From assembly GCF_900187505.1 (NCBI RefSeq), contig NZ_FYDL01000002.1, positions 373,004-437,003 on the forward strand: a DNA stretch of 64,000 nucleotides. The letters are read 5' to 3'. Position 1 is the first letter of the stretch. Every line of letters begins with the position of its first letter. This DNA comes from Pseudomonas sp. Irchel s3h17. GTDB lineage: Bacteria; Pseudomonadota; Gammaproteobacteria; Pseudomonadales; Pseudomonadaceae. Of the stretch, positions 44,090 to 53,205 are shown one piece after another. The notes beneath the pieces were generated by a model, which was not told the DNA's origin, did not search any database, and saw only the letters and a list, made by a program, of their open reading frames with translations. Position numbers and translations under genes: made by a program.

Positions 44090-45535
44090 ATGCAATGGGA
44101 AGTCGTGATCGGGCTGGAGATTCATACCCAGCTCGCCACCCAATCGAAGATTTTCTCCGGTAGCGCCACCACGTTCGGTTCCGAACCGAACACCCAGGCC
44201 AGCCTGATCGACCTGGGCATGCCCGGCGTCCTGCCAGTGCTGAACCAGGAAGCGGTGCGCATGGCGGTGATGTTCGGCCTGGCGATTGACGCCGAAATCG
44301 GCCAGCACAACGTGTTCGCCCGCAAGAACTACTTCTACCCCGACCTGCCCAAGGGCTACCAGATCAGCCAGATGGAATTGCCGATCGTCGGCAAGGGCCA
44401 CCTGGATATCCCCCTGGAGGACGGCACGGTCAAGCGCGTGGGCATCACCCGTGCGCACCTGGAAGAAGACGCCGGCAAGAGCCTGCACGAAGAATTCATC
44501 GGCGCCACCGGCATCGACCTGAACCGTGCCGGCACCCCGCTGCTGGAAATCGTCTCCGAGCCGGACATGCGCAGCGCCAAGGAAGCCGTGGCCTACGTCA
44601 AGTCGATCCACGCCCTGGTCCGCTACCTGGGGATCTGCGACGGCAACATGGCCGAAGGCTCCCTGCGTTGCGACTGCAACGTCTCGGTCCGCCCCAAGGG
44701 CCAGGTTGAGTACGGTACGCGCTGCGAGATCAAGAACGTCAACTCGTTCCGCTTCATCGAGAAGGCGATCAACACCGAAGTGCGTCGCCAGATCGAACTG
44801 ATCGAGGACGGCGGCAAGGTGATCCAGCAGACACGCCTGTACGACCCGAACAAAGACGAAACCCGCGCCATGCGCAGCAAAGAGGAAGCCAACGACTACC
44901 GTTACTTCCCGGACCCGGACCTGTTGCCGGTGGTCATCGAGGATTCGTTCCTCGATGACATCCGCGTCACCCTGCCGGAATTGCCACCGCAAAAACGCGA
45001 GCGCTTCCAGGAGCAATTCGGCCTGTCGGTCTACGATGCCAGCGTCTTGGCATCGAGCCGCGAACAAGCCGATTACTTCGAAAAAGTCGTGAGCATTGCC
45101 GGTGACGCCAAGCTGGCGGCCAACTGGGTCATGGTCGAACTGGGCAGCCTGCTGAACAAGCAAGGCCTGGAAATCGACGAAGCCCCAGTCTCGGCCGAGC
45201 AGTTGGGCGGCATGCTGCTGCGCATCAAGGACAACACCATCTCCGGCAAGATCGCCAAGACTGTGTTCGAGGCCATGGCCAATGGCGAAGGCAGCGCTGA
45301 CGAGATCATCGACAAGCGCGGTCTCAAGCAAGTCACCGACACGGGCGCGATCTCGGCCGTTCTCGATGAAATGCTGGCAGCCAACGCCGAACAGGTTGAA
45401 CAGTACCGCGCGGCTGATGAAGCCAAGCGCGGCAAGATGTTCGGCTTCTTCGTCGGCCAGGCGATGAAGGCTTCCAAGGGCAAAGCCAACCCGCAGCAAG
45501 TGAACGAATTGCTCAAAAGCAAGCTCGAAGGCTAA
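44090..45535 (+). CDS. gatB: Asp/Glu-tRNA amidotransferase subunit B
   Basis: The 481-residue protein starts [20 protein letters not shown]. It has the GatB kinase cradle ([37 protein letters not shown]) and a C-terminal YqeY-like tail domain. It activates Glu-tRNA(Gln) or Asp-tRNA(Asn) and transfers the ammonia. It lies 10 nt after gatA. Confidence 0.97.
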   Translation: MQWEVVIGLEIHTQLATQSKIFSGSATTFGSEPNTQASLIDLGMPGVLPVLNQEAVRMAVMFGLAIDAEIGQHNVFARKNYFYPDLPKGYQISQMELPIVGKGHLDIPLEDGTVKRVGITRAHLEEDAGKSLHEEFIGATGIDLNRAGTPLLEIVSEPDMRSAKEAVAYVKSIHALVRYLGICDGNMAEGSLRCDCNVSVRPKGQVEYGTRCEIKNVNSFRFIEKAINTEVRRQIELIEDGGKVIQQTRLYDPNKDETRAMRSKEEANDYRYFPDPDLLPVVIEDSFLDDIRVTLPELPPQKRERFQEQFGLSVYDASVLASSREQADYFEKVVSIAGDAKLAANWVMVELGSLLNKQGLEIDEAPVSAEQLGGMLLRIKDNTISGKIAKTVFEAMANGEGSADEIIDKRGLKQVTDTGAISAVLDEMLAANAEQVEQYRAADEAKRGKMFGFFVGQAMKASKGKANPQQVNELLKSKLEG

Positions 45536-45573
45536 CGGAGTGGAGCCAGCGTTGAAAGCTGGCCCCATTCCCC

Positions 45574-45703
45574 GTGGCGAGGGAGCTTGTTCCCGCTGGT
45601 CTGCAAAGCAGGCCCAAATCGGCCAATGCATTCTTTCAGAAGGAATGCATCAGCCGATTTTGCGACCACTACGCGGTCGAGCGGGAGCAAGCTCCCTCGC
45701 CAC
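45574..45703. repeat. Paired REP element
   Basis: Arms GTGGCGAGGGAGCTTGTTCC.. (45574-45597) and its inverse (45680-45703) differ at one base and flank about 80 nt. The spacer contains a second imperfect inverted repeat (AATGCATTCTTTCAGAAGGAATGCAT). Same class as 9389-9525. Confidence 0.8.
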
Positions 45704-45725
45704 ATTCGCTTTTGGGAGCCTTTGA

Positions 45726-46097
45726 ATGAAACGCCTGCTTGGTGCTTGCGCCCTCTTCTCTCTACTGGCCGGTTGCGCCAGTTACGATGTCGATCCCCGC
45801 GGTTATGACAAAACCGGAGTCGCCTCCTATTACGGCGCCAAACACCATGGCAAACGCACCGCCAGCGGCGAACCGTTTGACCAGTACGCAATGACCGCCG
45901 CCCACCGGCAACTGCCGTTCGGTACCCGGGTCAAGGTCACCAACCTGAAAAACGACAAGACCGTCGTGGTCCGCATCAATGATCGTGGCCCGCACACCCG
46001 TGGCCGCTTGATTGACTTGTCACGCGCGGCGGCCGACAAGTTGGGTATGCTGCGCAGCGGCACTGCGCGTGTTCGCGTGCAAGCCTTGAACGACTGA
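45726..46097 (+). CDS. RlpA-like septal ring lipoprotein
   Basis: The 123-residue protein has a lipoprotein signal ending LLAGC (Cys17). It carries a double-psi beta-barrel domain with SYYGAKHHGKRTASGEPFD, FGTRVKVTNL and RINDRGPHTRGRLIDLSRAAA, the catalytic-type Asp region of RlpA. There is no SPOR domain, so it is shorter than full RlpA. Probably a lytic transglycosylase-like envelope lipoprotein. Confidence 0.9.
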   Translation: MKRLLGACALFSLLAGCASYDVDPRGYDKTGVASYYGAKHHGKRTASGEPFDQYAMTAAHRQLPFGTRVKVTNLKNDKTVVVRINDRGPHTRGRLIDLSRAAADKLGMLRSGTARVRVQALND

Positions 46098-46112
46098 CCG
46101 GGAGTTGTCACC

Positions 46113-47213
46113 ATTTTCGCACTAACCGACTTGCCACTGCTCAGTGCGCTGCAACTGCTCGGTGGGCTGGTATTGCTGATCGCCGGCGCCGAGTTGCTGG
46201 TACGCGCCGCCGTACGCCTGGTCGCACACCTGAAGGTCCGTCCGCTGATCTTCGGCCTGACCATCGTGGCCTTCGGCAGCAGCGCGCCGCAGATGACCGT
46301 GAGCCTGCAAGCGACCCTCGCCAACAATGCCGACATCGCCGTCGGCAGCGTGATCGGCAGCAGTATCTTCAACATCCTTGTCACCCTGGGCCTGTCGGCA
46401 CTGATCATTCCGCTGCGGGTGTCCCGGCAACTGGTGCGCCTGGACATCCCGCTGATGATCGGGGCCAGCCTGCTGGTGTTTGCCCTGGCCTGGGATGAAA
46501 CGCTGACGCCGCTCGACGGCGCCGTGCTACTGGCCGCACTGGTGCTGTATCTCGCGTTGCTGCTACGCCAGTCGCGGCACAGCGCTCGCCCCCATGGCGC
46601 CACGGTACACAGCCATCATCCACGCGCCCCCTGGGTCAGCAGTGCGCTGCTCATGTTGGCGGGCCTGACGTTGCTGATATTCGCCGGCCACCTGTTACTC
46701 GATGCGGTGGTTGAGGTCGCCAGCGAACTGGGCCTGTCGGAGCGAATCATCGGCCTGACCATCGTGGCCGTCAGCACTTCGCTGCCGCAACTGGCCACTT
46801 CACTGCTCGCCGCCATGCGTGGCCAGCGCGACATCGCCGTGGGCAACGTGATCGGCAGCAACCTGTTCAACCTGCTGGGCGTCCTCGGGTTCACTGCGCT
46901 CGTGGCGCCCTCTGCGCTCTCGGTGTCGCCCAACGCCCTGGCCTTCGACCTGCCGGTGCTGCTCGGCGTAACCGCCCTGTGCCTGCCGGTGTTCTATTCC
47001 GGCTACCGGATTACCCGCGCCGAGGGCTTGCTGTTCCTGGCCTTGTACCTGGCCTACGGGCTGCACGTGGTGTCGTTTACCACGGGCATGCCACTGGCTG
47101 GCAAGCTTGAGCAGCTGATGCTGGTGTTCGTCCTGCCGGTGCTGCTGGCCTTCTTGCTGTTCACATCACTGCGCGCCTGGCGCCGCCAACACAATAAAAA
47201 GGAATCGCCATGA
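46113..47213 (+). CDS. Calcium/sodium (CaCA family) antiporter
   Basis: The protein has about ten helices in two homologous halves. Each half has the CaCA alpha-repeat pattern: FGLTIVAFGSSAPQM with GSVIGSSIFNILVTLG, and IGLTIVAVSTSLPQL with GNVIGSNLFNLLGVLG. It is likely a K+-independent Ca2+ or cation/H+ or Na+ exchanger, as in YrbG. The start is unusual: ATT at 46113 follows GGAG by 8 nt, while the next candidate TTG at 46131 has no ribosome site. From ATT the length is 366 residues. Confidence 0.85.
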   Translation: MFALTDLPLLSALQLLGGLVLLIAGAELLVRAAVRLVAHLKVRPLIFGLTIVAFGSSAPQMTVSLQATLANNADIAVGSVIGSSIFNILVTLGLSALIIPLRVSRQLVRLDIPLMIGASLLVFALAWDETLTPLDGAVLLAALVLYLALLLRQSRHSARPHGATVHSHHPRAPWVSSALLMLAGLTLLIFAGHLLLDAVVEVASELGLSERIIGLTIVAVSTSLPQLATSLLAAMRGQRDIAVGNVIGSNLFNLLGVLGFTALVAPSALSVSPNALAFDLPVLLGVTALCLPVFYSGYRITRAEGLLFLALYLAYGLHVVSFTTGMPLAGKLEQLMLVFVLPVLLAFLLFTSLRAWRRQHNKKESP

Positions 47214-47602
47214 CCGACACGCCCTCCCCCCGTAAACCGACCGGCATCGAAGTACGTCGCCAGGTCATGGGCGACGCTTTCGTCGACCGCTCCATGGGCA
47301 ATGCCACCGAACTGACCCAGCCGTTTCAGGAGTTCGTCAATGAACACGCCTGGGGCGCCGTCTGGAACCGCGGCGGCCTTGAACTGAAGACCCGCAGCCT
47401 GATCACCCTCGCCGCCCTCACGTCGCTCAAGTGCCCGCAGGAACTCAAAGGCCACGTGCGCGGTGCGCTGAACAACGGTTGCACAGTGGACGAGATCCGC
47501 GAAACCCTGATGCACTGCGCGGTGTACGCCGGTGTACCGGCTGCAATGGAAGCGTTTCGCGCGGCGCAGGAAGTGATCGACAGCTATCAGAAGGCGGAGT
47601 AA
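47210..47602 (+). CDS. Carboxymuconolactone decarboxylase family protein
   Basis: The 130-residue protein is a single CMD domain (LKTRSLITLAALTSLKCPQE and ETLMHCAVYAGVPAAMEAFR). The family includes PcaC and AhpD-like proteins. The CxxC of AhpD is absent here, so PcaC-like lactone chemistry is closer, but no aromatic pathway genes are nearby. Its ATG overlaps the antiporter stop codon. Confidence 0.87.
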   Translation: MTDTPSPRKPTGIEVRRQVMGDAFVDRSMGNATELTQPFQEFVNEHAWGAVWNRGGLELKTRSLITLAALTSLKCPQELKGHVRGALNNGCTVDEIRETLMHCAVYAGVPAAMEAFRAAQEVIDSYQKAE

Positions 47603-47657
47603 GACACCGGCATTCGTGATGCCCGTAAAGTTGCACTCGCGAGCGTGCTCCTCAACG

Positions 47658-48599
47658 CTAGATCCACCCGCCCCACTGCAACAAAAAGATCCCGACGTTG
47701 GTGGTGACTGCCGCCATCACCGTGGTGATGACGATGATCGCCGCCGCCAGCTCATGATTGCCATTGGCCGCCCGGGCCATGACAAAGCTCGCGGCGGCGG
47801 TCGGGCTGCCGAAGTACAGGAACAGGATGCCCAGTTCCACCCCACGAAAACCCCAGAGCCAGGCACCGAGGGTCGCCAGGATCGGCAAGCCGATCATCTT
47901 CACCAGGCTCGAACTCAAGGCCATGCCGCCGCTCTTGCGCAATGCCGCCAGCGATAACGTGCCACCGATGCAGATCAACGCCAACGGCAAGGTCATCTGC
48001 GCCAGGTAGCCGCCGGACGTCTCCAGCCAACCAGGCAAACCAATCTGGAAATACGCGAAAGGCGCCGCCGCGATCACGCTGATGATCAACGGATTGCGGA
48101 GCACGCTTTTGCAGATGCTCCACGGATCGGACTTGATCACCGGGCTGTACACCGCCAGCACGATGGTCGACAGCGTGTTGTAGAGCAGAATCACCAGGCC
48201 CGCGAGAATCGCCCCGAGGGAAATCCCGTAGTCGCCATACATGCTCGCCGCCAGCGCCAGGCCAATCACGCCGTTATTGCCGCGAAACGCGCCCTGGGTG
48301 TAGATCCCCCGGTCTTCGCGCGGACAACGAAAAATCGCCCACCCCCAGGCAATGGCGAAACACACCAGGGTCGCGATCGAAAAGTAGATCAGCAGTGACG
48401 GCTTCAGCGCGGCATGCAGGTCGGCGTGCAAAATCCCGAGAAACAGCAAAGCCGGCATGGTGACGTTGAACACCAGGGACGACGCACTGTGGATAAAGTT
48501 GTCGTCGATCCAGTTGATACGCTTGAGCAGCACGCCCAGAAACAGCATGGCAAAGACTGGCGCCGTGATGTTCAGGGTTTCGAGAAAGATTGCCAGCAT
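47658..48599 (-). CDS. AEC family permease (auxin-efflux / malonate carrier type)
   Basis: The 313-residue membrane protein has ten helices in two inverted halves, starting MLAIFLETLNITAPVFAMLF. It has FRGNNGVIGLALAASMYGD in the first half and the C-terminal SPTAAASFVMARAANGN typical of AEC transporters. The family moves organic acids such as malate or malonate. It diverges from the LexA-box operon; substrate unknown. Confidence 0.88.
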   Translation of the reverse strand: MLAIFLETLNITAPVFAMLFLGVLLKRINWIDDNFIHSASSLVFNVTMPALLFLGILHADLHAALKPSLLIYFSIATLVCFAIAWGWAIFRCPREDRGIYTQGAFRGNNGVIGLALAASMYGDYGISLGAILAGLVILLYNTLSTIVLAVYSPVIKSDPWSICKSVLRNPLIISVIAAAPFAYFQIGLPGWLETSGGYLAQMTLPLALICIGGTLSLAALRKSGGMALSSSLVKMIGLPILATLGAWLWGFRGVELGILFLYFGSPTAAASFVMARAANGNHELAAAIIVITTVMAAVTTNVGIFLLQWGGWI

Positions 48600-48724
48600 G
48601 CCGGGAGAGCCTTGAGGGACGTCGTTAGGGGGCTAATGATAAGCCAGTCATCGCCCAACCTGAAAAGTAACCGTCACGACGCTTCCTCCGCTCGCGGAAA
48701 ATCTGATCAAAAAAAATTACTTCC

Positions 48725-48778
48725 TTGACGTAGGAAATTCCCCAGCTACGCTCGACGACAACTGTATAAATATACAGT
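48725..48778 (+). promoter_or_regulatory. SOS promoter: LexA box with candidate -35/-10
   Basis: CTGTATAAATATACAG (48762-48777) has the LexA form CTG-N10-CAG with perfect 7-bp arms, extended to 8 by flanking A/T. TTGACG (48725-48730) and TACGCT (48747-48752) at 16-nt spacing lie just upstream, so the operator would cover the transcription start. The phospholipase-like gene begins 40 nt after the box. The rest of the 218-nt gap holds no gene. Confidence 0.8.
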
Positions 48779-48817
48779 AATCGAGAAAGCAACCTACGGC
48801 ATATCAAGGAGCAAGAA

Positions 48818-50449
48818 ATGTCAGGTCTACACAGTCAATCCCCAGAAAACCTTAAACATGATGGTCGAATCATTGCCGACCTGGATCAGCTGTTCTCCGA
48901 ACGCGGGATTGCCATAGCCGCCAACGGTGATCACCTCACGCTGGTCAGCGACAGTTCTCACAACCGCAAACACCCAACGCCAGGCATGCTGCCCACCGCC
49001 CCCGAAAACCCACGCCAGAACCAGCCGTTACTGCGGTTCGAGGGCGGCGAACATACCGCCATTGGTGACTCCGCGCTGCTGCGCTTCACCCATGGCGCAC
49101 CCGCCGCTCCCGCCTGGCAAGTGCAGTTGCACCTGCCCAATGGCCTGGCACTGACCTACGGCCAGATCGTTTCATTGGGGGGTGATTTCTACGGGATTCC
49201 CGACCAGCCCATCTGCGACGGCACCACCCCGGCCGATCGCCTTCAGCGCTTTATCAATGCCTTCAACTCGCTGGCAGTACTGCCAGCGTCCAAGGCAGAA
49301 GCCATGTTGATTCTCGGCGTCATGCAAAAGGAAATCAGTGCCGCCAACCAAGCGATCCGGGACGGCAAACAACCTCACGAAGTCTACGATGCCCTTGGTG
49401 ATACGTTGTCTGAAGAGTGGAACAAGATCACTGGCGGCGGCAGCTTCGTCTCGGCCTTGTTTCCTCTAGGCCGCTACCTGAAGCTGGCCGCGAACAACAC
49501 CGACCACTTTGGCGAGTGGGCACTGCTGGCGTACATCGCCGGACACACCGCCGCTCTCCAACAGGCGGTTATCGCACGCACCAGCGGCGACGAAAAACAG
49601 CTGGAACTGGCCTACGCAATGAACGCGTTTGCCGATCACTACCTGACCGACCTGTTTTCCGCGGGGCATTTGCGCATCCCGCGCAAGCAATTGGCAGCCG
49701 TGGTCACCCCCAGCGACCTGGGGTCGTTGGTTACCCGATTCATGCATGATGAAGACAGCAAATACGGCCTCGACGTGAGCAATGCCAACGGTGATCAGTG
49801 GCATATCTACGGCGACAAACGCTATTTCGACTCAGTCGACAGTGCGAACCGCAAACAGGTCAAACTCGCGGTCCAGCGCTCGGTCGACGAAGTCTTCGAC
49901 ACCTTCCAAAGCGGCGTAGTCCCCGCCCCTTCCAGCTACCTGGCTTTGAAACACGTACCAGACCTGAACGCGGTGAAAAAACCGGAGGGCAATTTTTCCG
50001 GACTCTTTGTGCTGGACGGCAACCAGGTACTGCGCCGCAGCGACGTCAACAATCTCAATGACACGCAGCGGATCGACAACTGGTGGGGCTGGAGCACTTA
50101 CCTGCTGCTCAAGGACTACACACCCAACAAGCCGACTGGTTATCTTGAGCCCCCCACTGCCGCCCCGACGCTTCAGGCCGATGGATGGCAGAGCCAGGCA
50201 CCCAGCGAACCCAACTGGTTGCCGGGCAACGCCGTGCGTTACGCCTTCAGCTACACCAGCGGCTTGAATGAATCCTATATCGGGCCCTGGTCGACTTACA
50301 CCGAACTGAGCGAATGGTTCCAGCCAACACTGAACGTGCCGGGCAACGGCAGCACTCGCAACATCTTCCGCCAGTTCCGTGGCGGATCACCGGAGCTGAT
50401 CGACTCAATCAGCGCCCAGGCCACCACCTTCATTGACCGTAACGCGTGA
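48818..50449 (+). CDS. Zinc-phospholipase C-like protein, SOS-controlled
   Basis: The 543-residue protein is not a standard annotated enzyme. Residues 229-284 hold D229-x13-H243 (in NTDHFGEWALLAYIAGH) and H274-x3-D278-x5-H284 (HYLTDLFSAGH). These are the spacings of zinc ligands D55/H69 and H118/D122/H128 in Bacillus cereus phospholipase C. RFMHDED (H310) and WHIYGD follow, and LTYGQIVSLGGDFYGIPDQP lies at 112-131. There is no signal peptide or membrane helix. It is probably a metal-dependent phosphodiesterase or phospholipase, acting inside the cell or released by lysis. RBS AAGGAG lies 7 nt upstream. Confidence 0.7.
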   Translation: MSGLHSQSPENLKHDGRIIADLDQLFSERGIAIAANGDHLTLVSDSSHNRKHPTPGMLPTAPENPRQNQPLLRFEGGEHTAIGDSALLRFTHGAPAAPAWQVQLHLPNGLALTYGQIVSLGGDFYGIPDQPICDGTTPADRLQRFINAFNSLAVLPASKAEAMLILGVMQKEISAANQAIRDGKQPHEVYDALGDTLSEEWNKITGGGSFVSALFPLGRYLKLAANNTDHFGEWALLAYIAGHTAALQQAVIARTSGDEKQLELAYAMNAFADHYLTDLFSAGHLRIPRKQLAAVVTPSDLGSLVTRFMHDEDSKYGLDVSNANGDQWHIYGDKRYFDSVDSANRKQVKLAVQRSVDEVFDTFQSGVVPAPSSYLALKHVPDLNAVKKPEGNFSGLFVLDGNQVLRRSDVNNLNDTQRIDNWWGWSTYLLLKDYTPNKPTGYLEPPTAAPTLQADGWQSQAPSEPNWLPGNAVRYAFSYTSGLNESYIGPWSTYTELSEWFQPTLNVPGNGSTRNIFRQFRGGSPELIDSISAQATTFIDRNA

Positions 50450-50463
50450 TAAGGAAATCACTG

Positions 50464-50655
50464 ATGACTATCAAACTGACACTCGAACTGGCCTCAGGGC
50501 AATCCCTCAAAAGTGCACCGCTGGAACTATTGGCCGACGGTGTACCGATTGCTCGGGCAATTGTGGATAACCAGGGGCAAGCAGTATTCGACGCCACCCC
50601 CAAAGCCGCGCAACTGTCGGTCAGGGTAGATCGCTCGATCCTCAAAACCTGTTAA
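50464..50655 (+). CDS. Small beta-rich protein downstream of the phospholipase-like gene
   Basis: The 63-residue protein from the ATG at 50464 (MTIKLTLELASGQSLKSAPL) has alternating hydrophobic residues and turns, as in one Ig-like or transthyretin-like beta domain. It ends in KTC. I do not recognise a family. ATAAGGAAA lies about 8 nt upstream, and the gap from the preceding stop is 14 nt, so it is co-transcribed and presumably SOS-induced. It may be a partner, chaperone or inhibitor of the upstream protein (inference only). Confidence 0.65.
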   Translation: MTIKLTLELASGQSLKSAPLELLADGVPIARAIVDNQGQAVFDATPKAAQLSVRVDRSILKTC

Positions 50656-50820
50656 GCCCCACCACTCCCGCGCACCGCGTGGGAGCGTTCAAACATCTCT
50701 CGTGGTTACCCCCTGGCGGTTGTCGACGACCGCCGGGTCGATCTTTGAACCTTCACCCGCGCTGCGCCTGCGCCTTCTCGTGGGCGTGGCGCAGCCGTTT
50801 CAGGAGCAGGGGAATGACGT

Positions 50821-52548
50821 TCAGGCGGTCACGGTCTGCTCCATCAGATGACCGTTGTCGATCCGCACATGCCGTGGGTGGAAGCGTTTCAGGCTGCTGC
50901 GATGGCCGACGCTGACAATGCTCAACCCCGGCAGTTGATCGATCAACGCCTGATAGAGCGACGCCTCGTCTTCTTCATCCATCGCCGAGGTGGCTTCGTC
51001 CATGTACAGCCATTGCGGTGCATACAGCAGCGCCCGCGCAAACGCCAGGCGTTGCTGTTCGCCCGGAGACAGCAGGCGCTGCCAGTGGTTGGCTTCGTCG
51101 AGACGGCTGACCAGATGGGGCAAGCGGCAGGTTTCCAGCACCTGCACATAGCGGTCATGGGAATAGATGCCGCCGGATTGTGGATAACTCAGGGCGTCAC
51201 GCAGCGTGCCAATCGGCAGATATGGCTTTTGTGGCAGGAACAGATAGCGCGCGGCCGGCAGGCGAATCGCGCCATGGCCCGCCGGCCAGAGGCCACCCAT
51301 TGCCCGCAGCAAGGTACTCTTGCCACTGCCGGAGCGACCACTGAGCATCAGTCGGTCGCCCTGCTCCACCGTCATGTCGGCGCTGGTCAGCAAATGACGA
51401 CCATCAGCCAGGTCCAGGCCCACATGTTGCACCTTCAGATCATCGCCCTGTTGCTGCACATCGATGGCCGGCAGGCGGTCTTCGTTTTCGCTCATGGCCT
51501 GGCGAAAACTCAGCAGTCGGTCACAGGTGGCACGCCATGAGGCCAGCTCCGAATACGCGCTGATGAACCAGCTGAAGTTCTCCTGGACGTTGCCGAATGC
51601 CGAGTTGATTTGCATCAGCTCGCCCAGTTCGATCTTGCCGGCGAAGTAGCGCGGCGCGGCAACGATGAACGGAAAGATAATCGCGATCTGGCCATAACCG
51701 GCCGTGAAGAAAGTCAGGCGCTTGGACACCTTCATGATCTCCCAGAAGTTCTGCCAGACCATGCTGAAGCGGGAGCTCAGGCGCTGATTCTCACTCGGTT
51801 CACCGTTGTACAAGGCAATGCTTTCGGCATTCTCGCGGACCCGGACCATGGAGAAACGCAAGTCTGCTTCAAAGCGCTGTTGCTGGTTGTTCAGGCCGAT
51901 CAGGCGCCGACCGATCAGGTGCGTGATCCAGCTGCCGACCAGTGCGTAAACCAACGCACACCAGAACATGTAGCCGGGGATGGTGTAGCCGAACACCTCG
52001 ATACTGCCGGACACGCCCCACAAAATGATCGAGAACGACACCAGGCTGACCACGGTGCGAATCAGCCCCAGGCCCAGGCTCAAGGTGTTGCTGGTGAAGT
52101 TGTTGAGGTCTTCGGAAATCCGCTGGTCCGGGTTATCGGTGTATCCGCCCTGCTCCAGCTGGTAGTAGTTCTTGTGCCCGAGCCAGCGGGCAAAGTGTTT
52201 CTCGGTGAGCCATGCCCGCCAGCGGATGGTCAGCATCTGGGTCAGGTACAACCGATACACCGCCCCCAGGATCGCCACGGCGGCAATCCCGCAGAAATAC
52301 AGGATCAGGCTCCAGAACGCCGCGTCATCTTTCTTTTGCAGGGCGTTGTAGAAATCCTTGTACCAACTGTTGATCCATACCGAAATCGCTACGCTGAACA
52401 GCGACAAGCCGATCACCGCAATCAGCAGCAACCAGGCCTTGCCCTTCTCTTCGCTGCGCCAATAGGGCGTGATCATCTGCCAGACACGGCGGAAAAACTG
52501 CCCGCGCACCGCATCGTTGACCGCGGAATATTCAGCGTTCTGAGTCAT
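50821..52548 (-). CDS. YddA/SbmA-like ABC transporter (fused permease and ATPase)
   Basis: The 575-residue protein has an SbmA/BacA-like membrane domain of about six helices (residues 1-340), with YYQLEQGGYTDNPDQRISED at the cytoplasmic face. The C-terminal ATPase has Walker [10 protein letters not shown], signature LSPGEQQRLAFARAL and Walker B WLYMDEATS. Relatives include E. coli YddA and the vitamin B12 transporter Rv1819c. Substrate unknown. It converges with the SOS operon across a 165-nt gap with no clear terminator. Confidence 0.9.
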   Translation of the reverse strand: MTQNAEYSAVNDAVRGQFFRRVWQMITPYWRSEEKGKAWLLLIAVIGLSLFSVAISVWINSWYKDFYNALQKKDDAAFWSLILYFCGIAAVAILGAVYRLYLTQMLTIRWRAWLTEKHFARWLGHKNYYQLEQGGYTDNPDQRISEDLNNFTSNTLSLGLGLIRTVVSLVSFSIILWGVSGSIEVFGYTIPGYMFWCALVYALVGSWITHLIGRRLIGLNNQQQRFEADLRFSMVRVRENAESIALYNGEPSENQRLSSRFSMVWQNFWEIMKVSKRLTFFTAGYGQIAIIFPFIVAAPRYFAGKIELGELMQINSAFGNVQENFSWFISAYSELASWRATCDRLLSFRQAMSENEDRLPAIDVQQQGDDLKVQHVGLDLADGRHLLTSADMTVEQGDRLMLSGRSGSGKSTLLRAMGGLWPAGHGAIRLPAARYLFLPQKPYLPIGTLRDALSYPQSGGIYSHDRYVQVLETCRLPHLVSRLDEANHWQRLLSPGEQQRLAFARALLYAPQWLYMDEATSAMDEEDEASLYQALIDQLPGLSIVSVGHRSSLKRFHPRHVRIDNGHLMEQTVTA

Positions 52549-52644
52549 GGTTAAGGCTCGATAAAGAAAGGAACAGACACGAACCGATCATAGATGATCG
52601 GTCCGGATTGTTGCGAGGATTGGCGATAGACGTTCAGCGCCGGG

Positions 52645-53205
52645 TCAGCGACGAACAGGCCGCTTCTGCAACTTGCGCTGCAGGGTACGCCGGTGCATGC
52701 CCAGGGCGCGGGCAGTGGCGGAGATGTTGCCTTCGTGCTCGGTGAGCACGCGCTGGATATGTTCCCACTGCAGGCGGTCGACCGACATCGGGTTTTCCGG
52801 CACCAGGCTGTCCAGGTCGGCGTGCTCGGACAGCAAGGCCGCCAGCACATCATCGGCGTCGGCCGGTTTGCACAGGTAGTTGCAGGCACCACGCTTGATC
52901 GCTTCGACCGCGGTGGCGATGCTCGAGTAACCGGTCAGGATCACGACGCGCATTTCCGGATCGAGTTCGAGCAGCTTGGGCAACAGCACCAGCCCCGAAT
53001 CGCCGTCCATTTTCAGGTCCAGGGCCGCGTAGTCCGGCAGGTCCTGCTGAGCGATCACCAGGCCCTCTTCGGCGGAGCCTGCGGTGCTGACGCGAAAGCC
53101 GCGGCGGCTCATGGCGCGGGCCATGACGCGGGTGAAGGTAGCGTCGTCGTCTACCAGCAATAGATGCGGCAGGTCTTCGCCTTCGACTTGGATCTCGTCA
53201 CTCAT
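52645..53205 (-). CDS. roxR: Redox response regulator RoxR
   Basis: The 186-residue protein (MSDEIQVEGEDLPHLLLVDD) has a receiver domain with phospho-acceptor Asp in YAALDLKMDGDSG and a C-terminal Fis-type helix-turn-helix (ARALGMHRRTLQRKLQK). This is the RegA/PrrA/ActR class. RoxR controls the cyanide-insensitive oxidase and respiratory genes in P. aeruginosa. It overlaps roxS by 8 nt. Confidence 0.94.
   Translation of the reverse strand: MSDEIQVEGEDLPHLLLVDDDATFTRVMARAMSRRGFRVSTAGSAEEGLVIAQQDLPDYAALDLKMDGDSGLVLLPKLLELDPEMRVVILTGYSSIATAVEAIKRGACNYLCKPADADDVLAALLSEHADLDSLVPENPMSVDRLQWEHIQRVLTEHEGNISATARALGMHRRTLQRKLQKRPVRR

Noticed and set aside
45616..45665. Inverted repeat inside the REP pair spacer as a separate element
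   Set aside because: It is best explained as part of the paired REP structure and has no coding or promoter features of its own.
50660..50695. CTCCCGCG/CGTGGGAG hairpin after the small SOS gene as a terminator
   Set aside because: The stem has a mismatch and no T run, so it is not secure enough to list.
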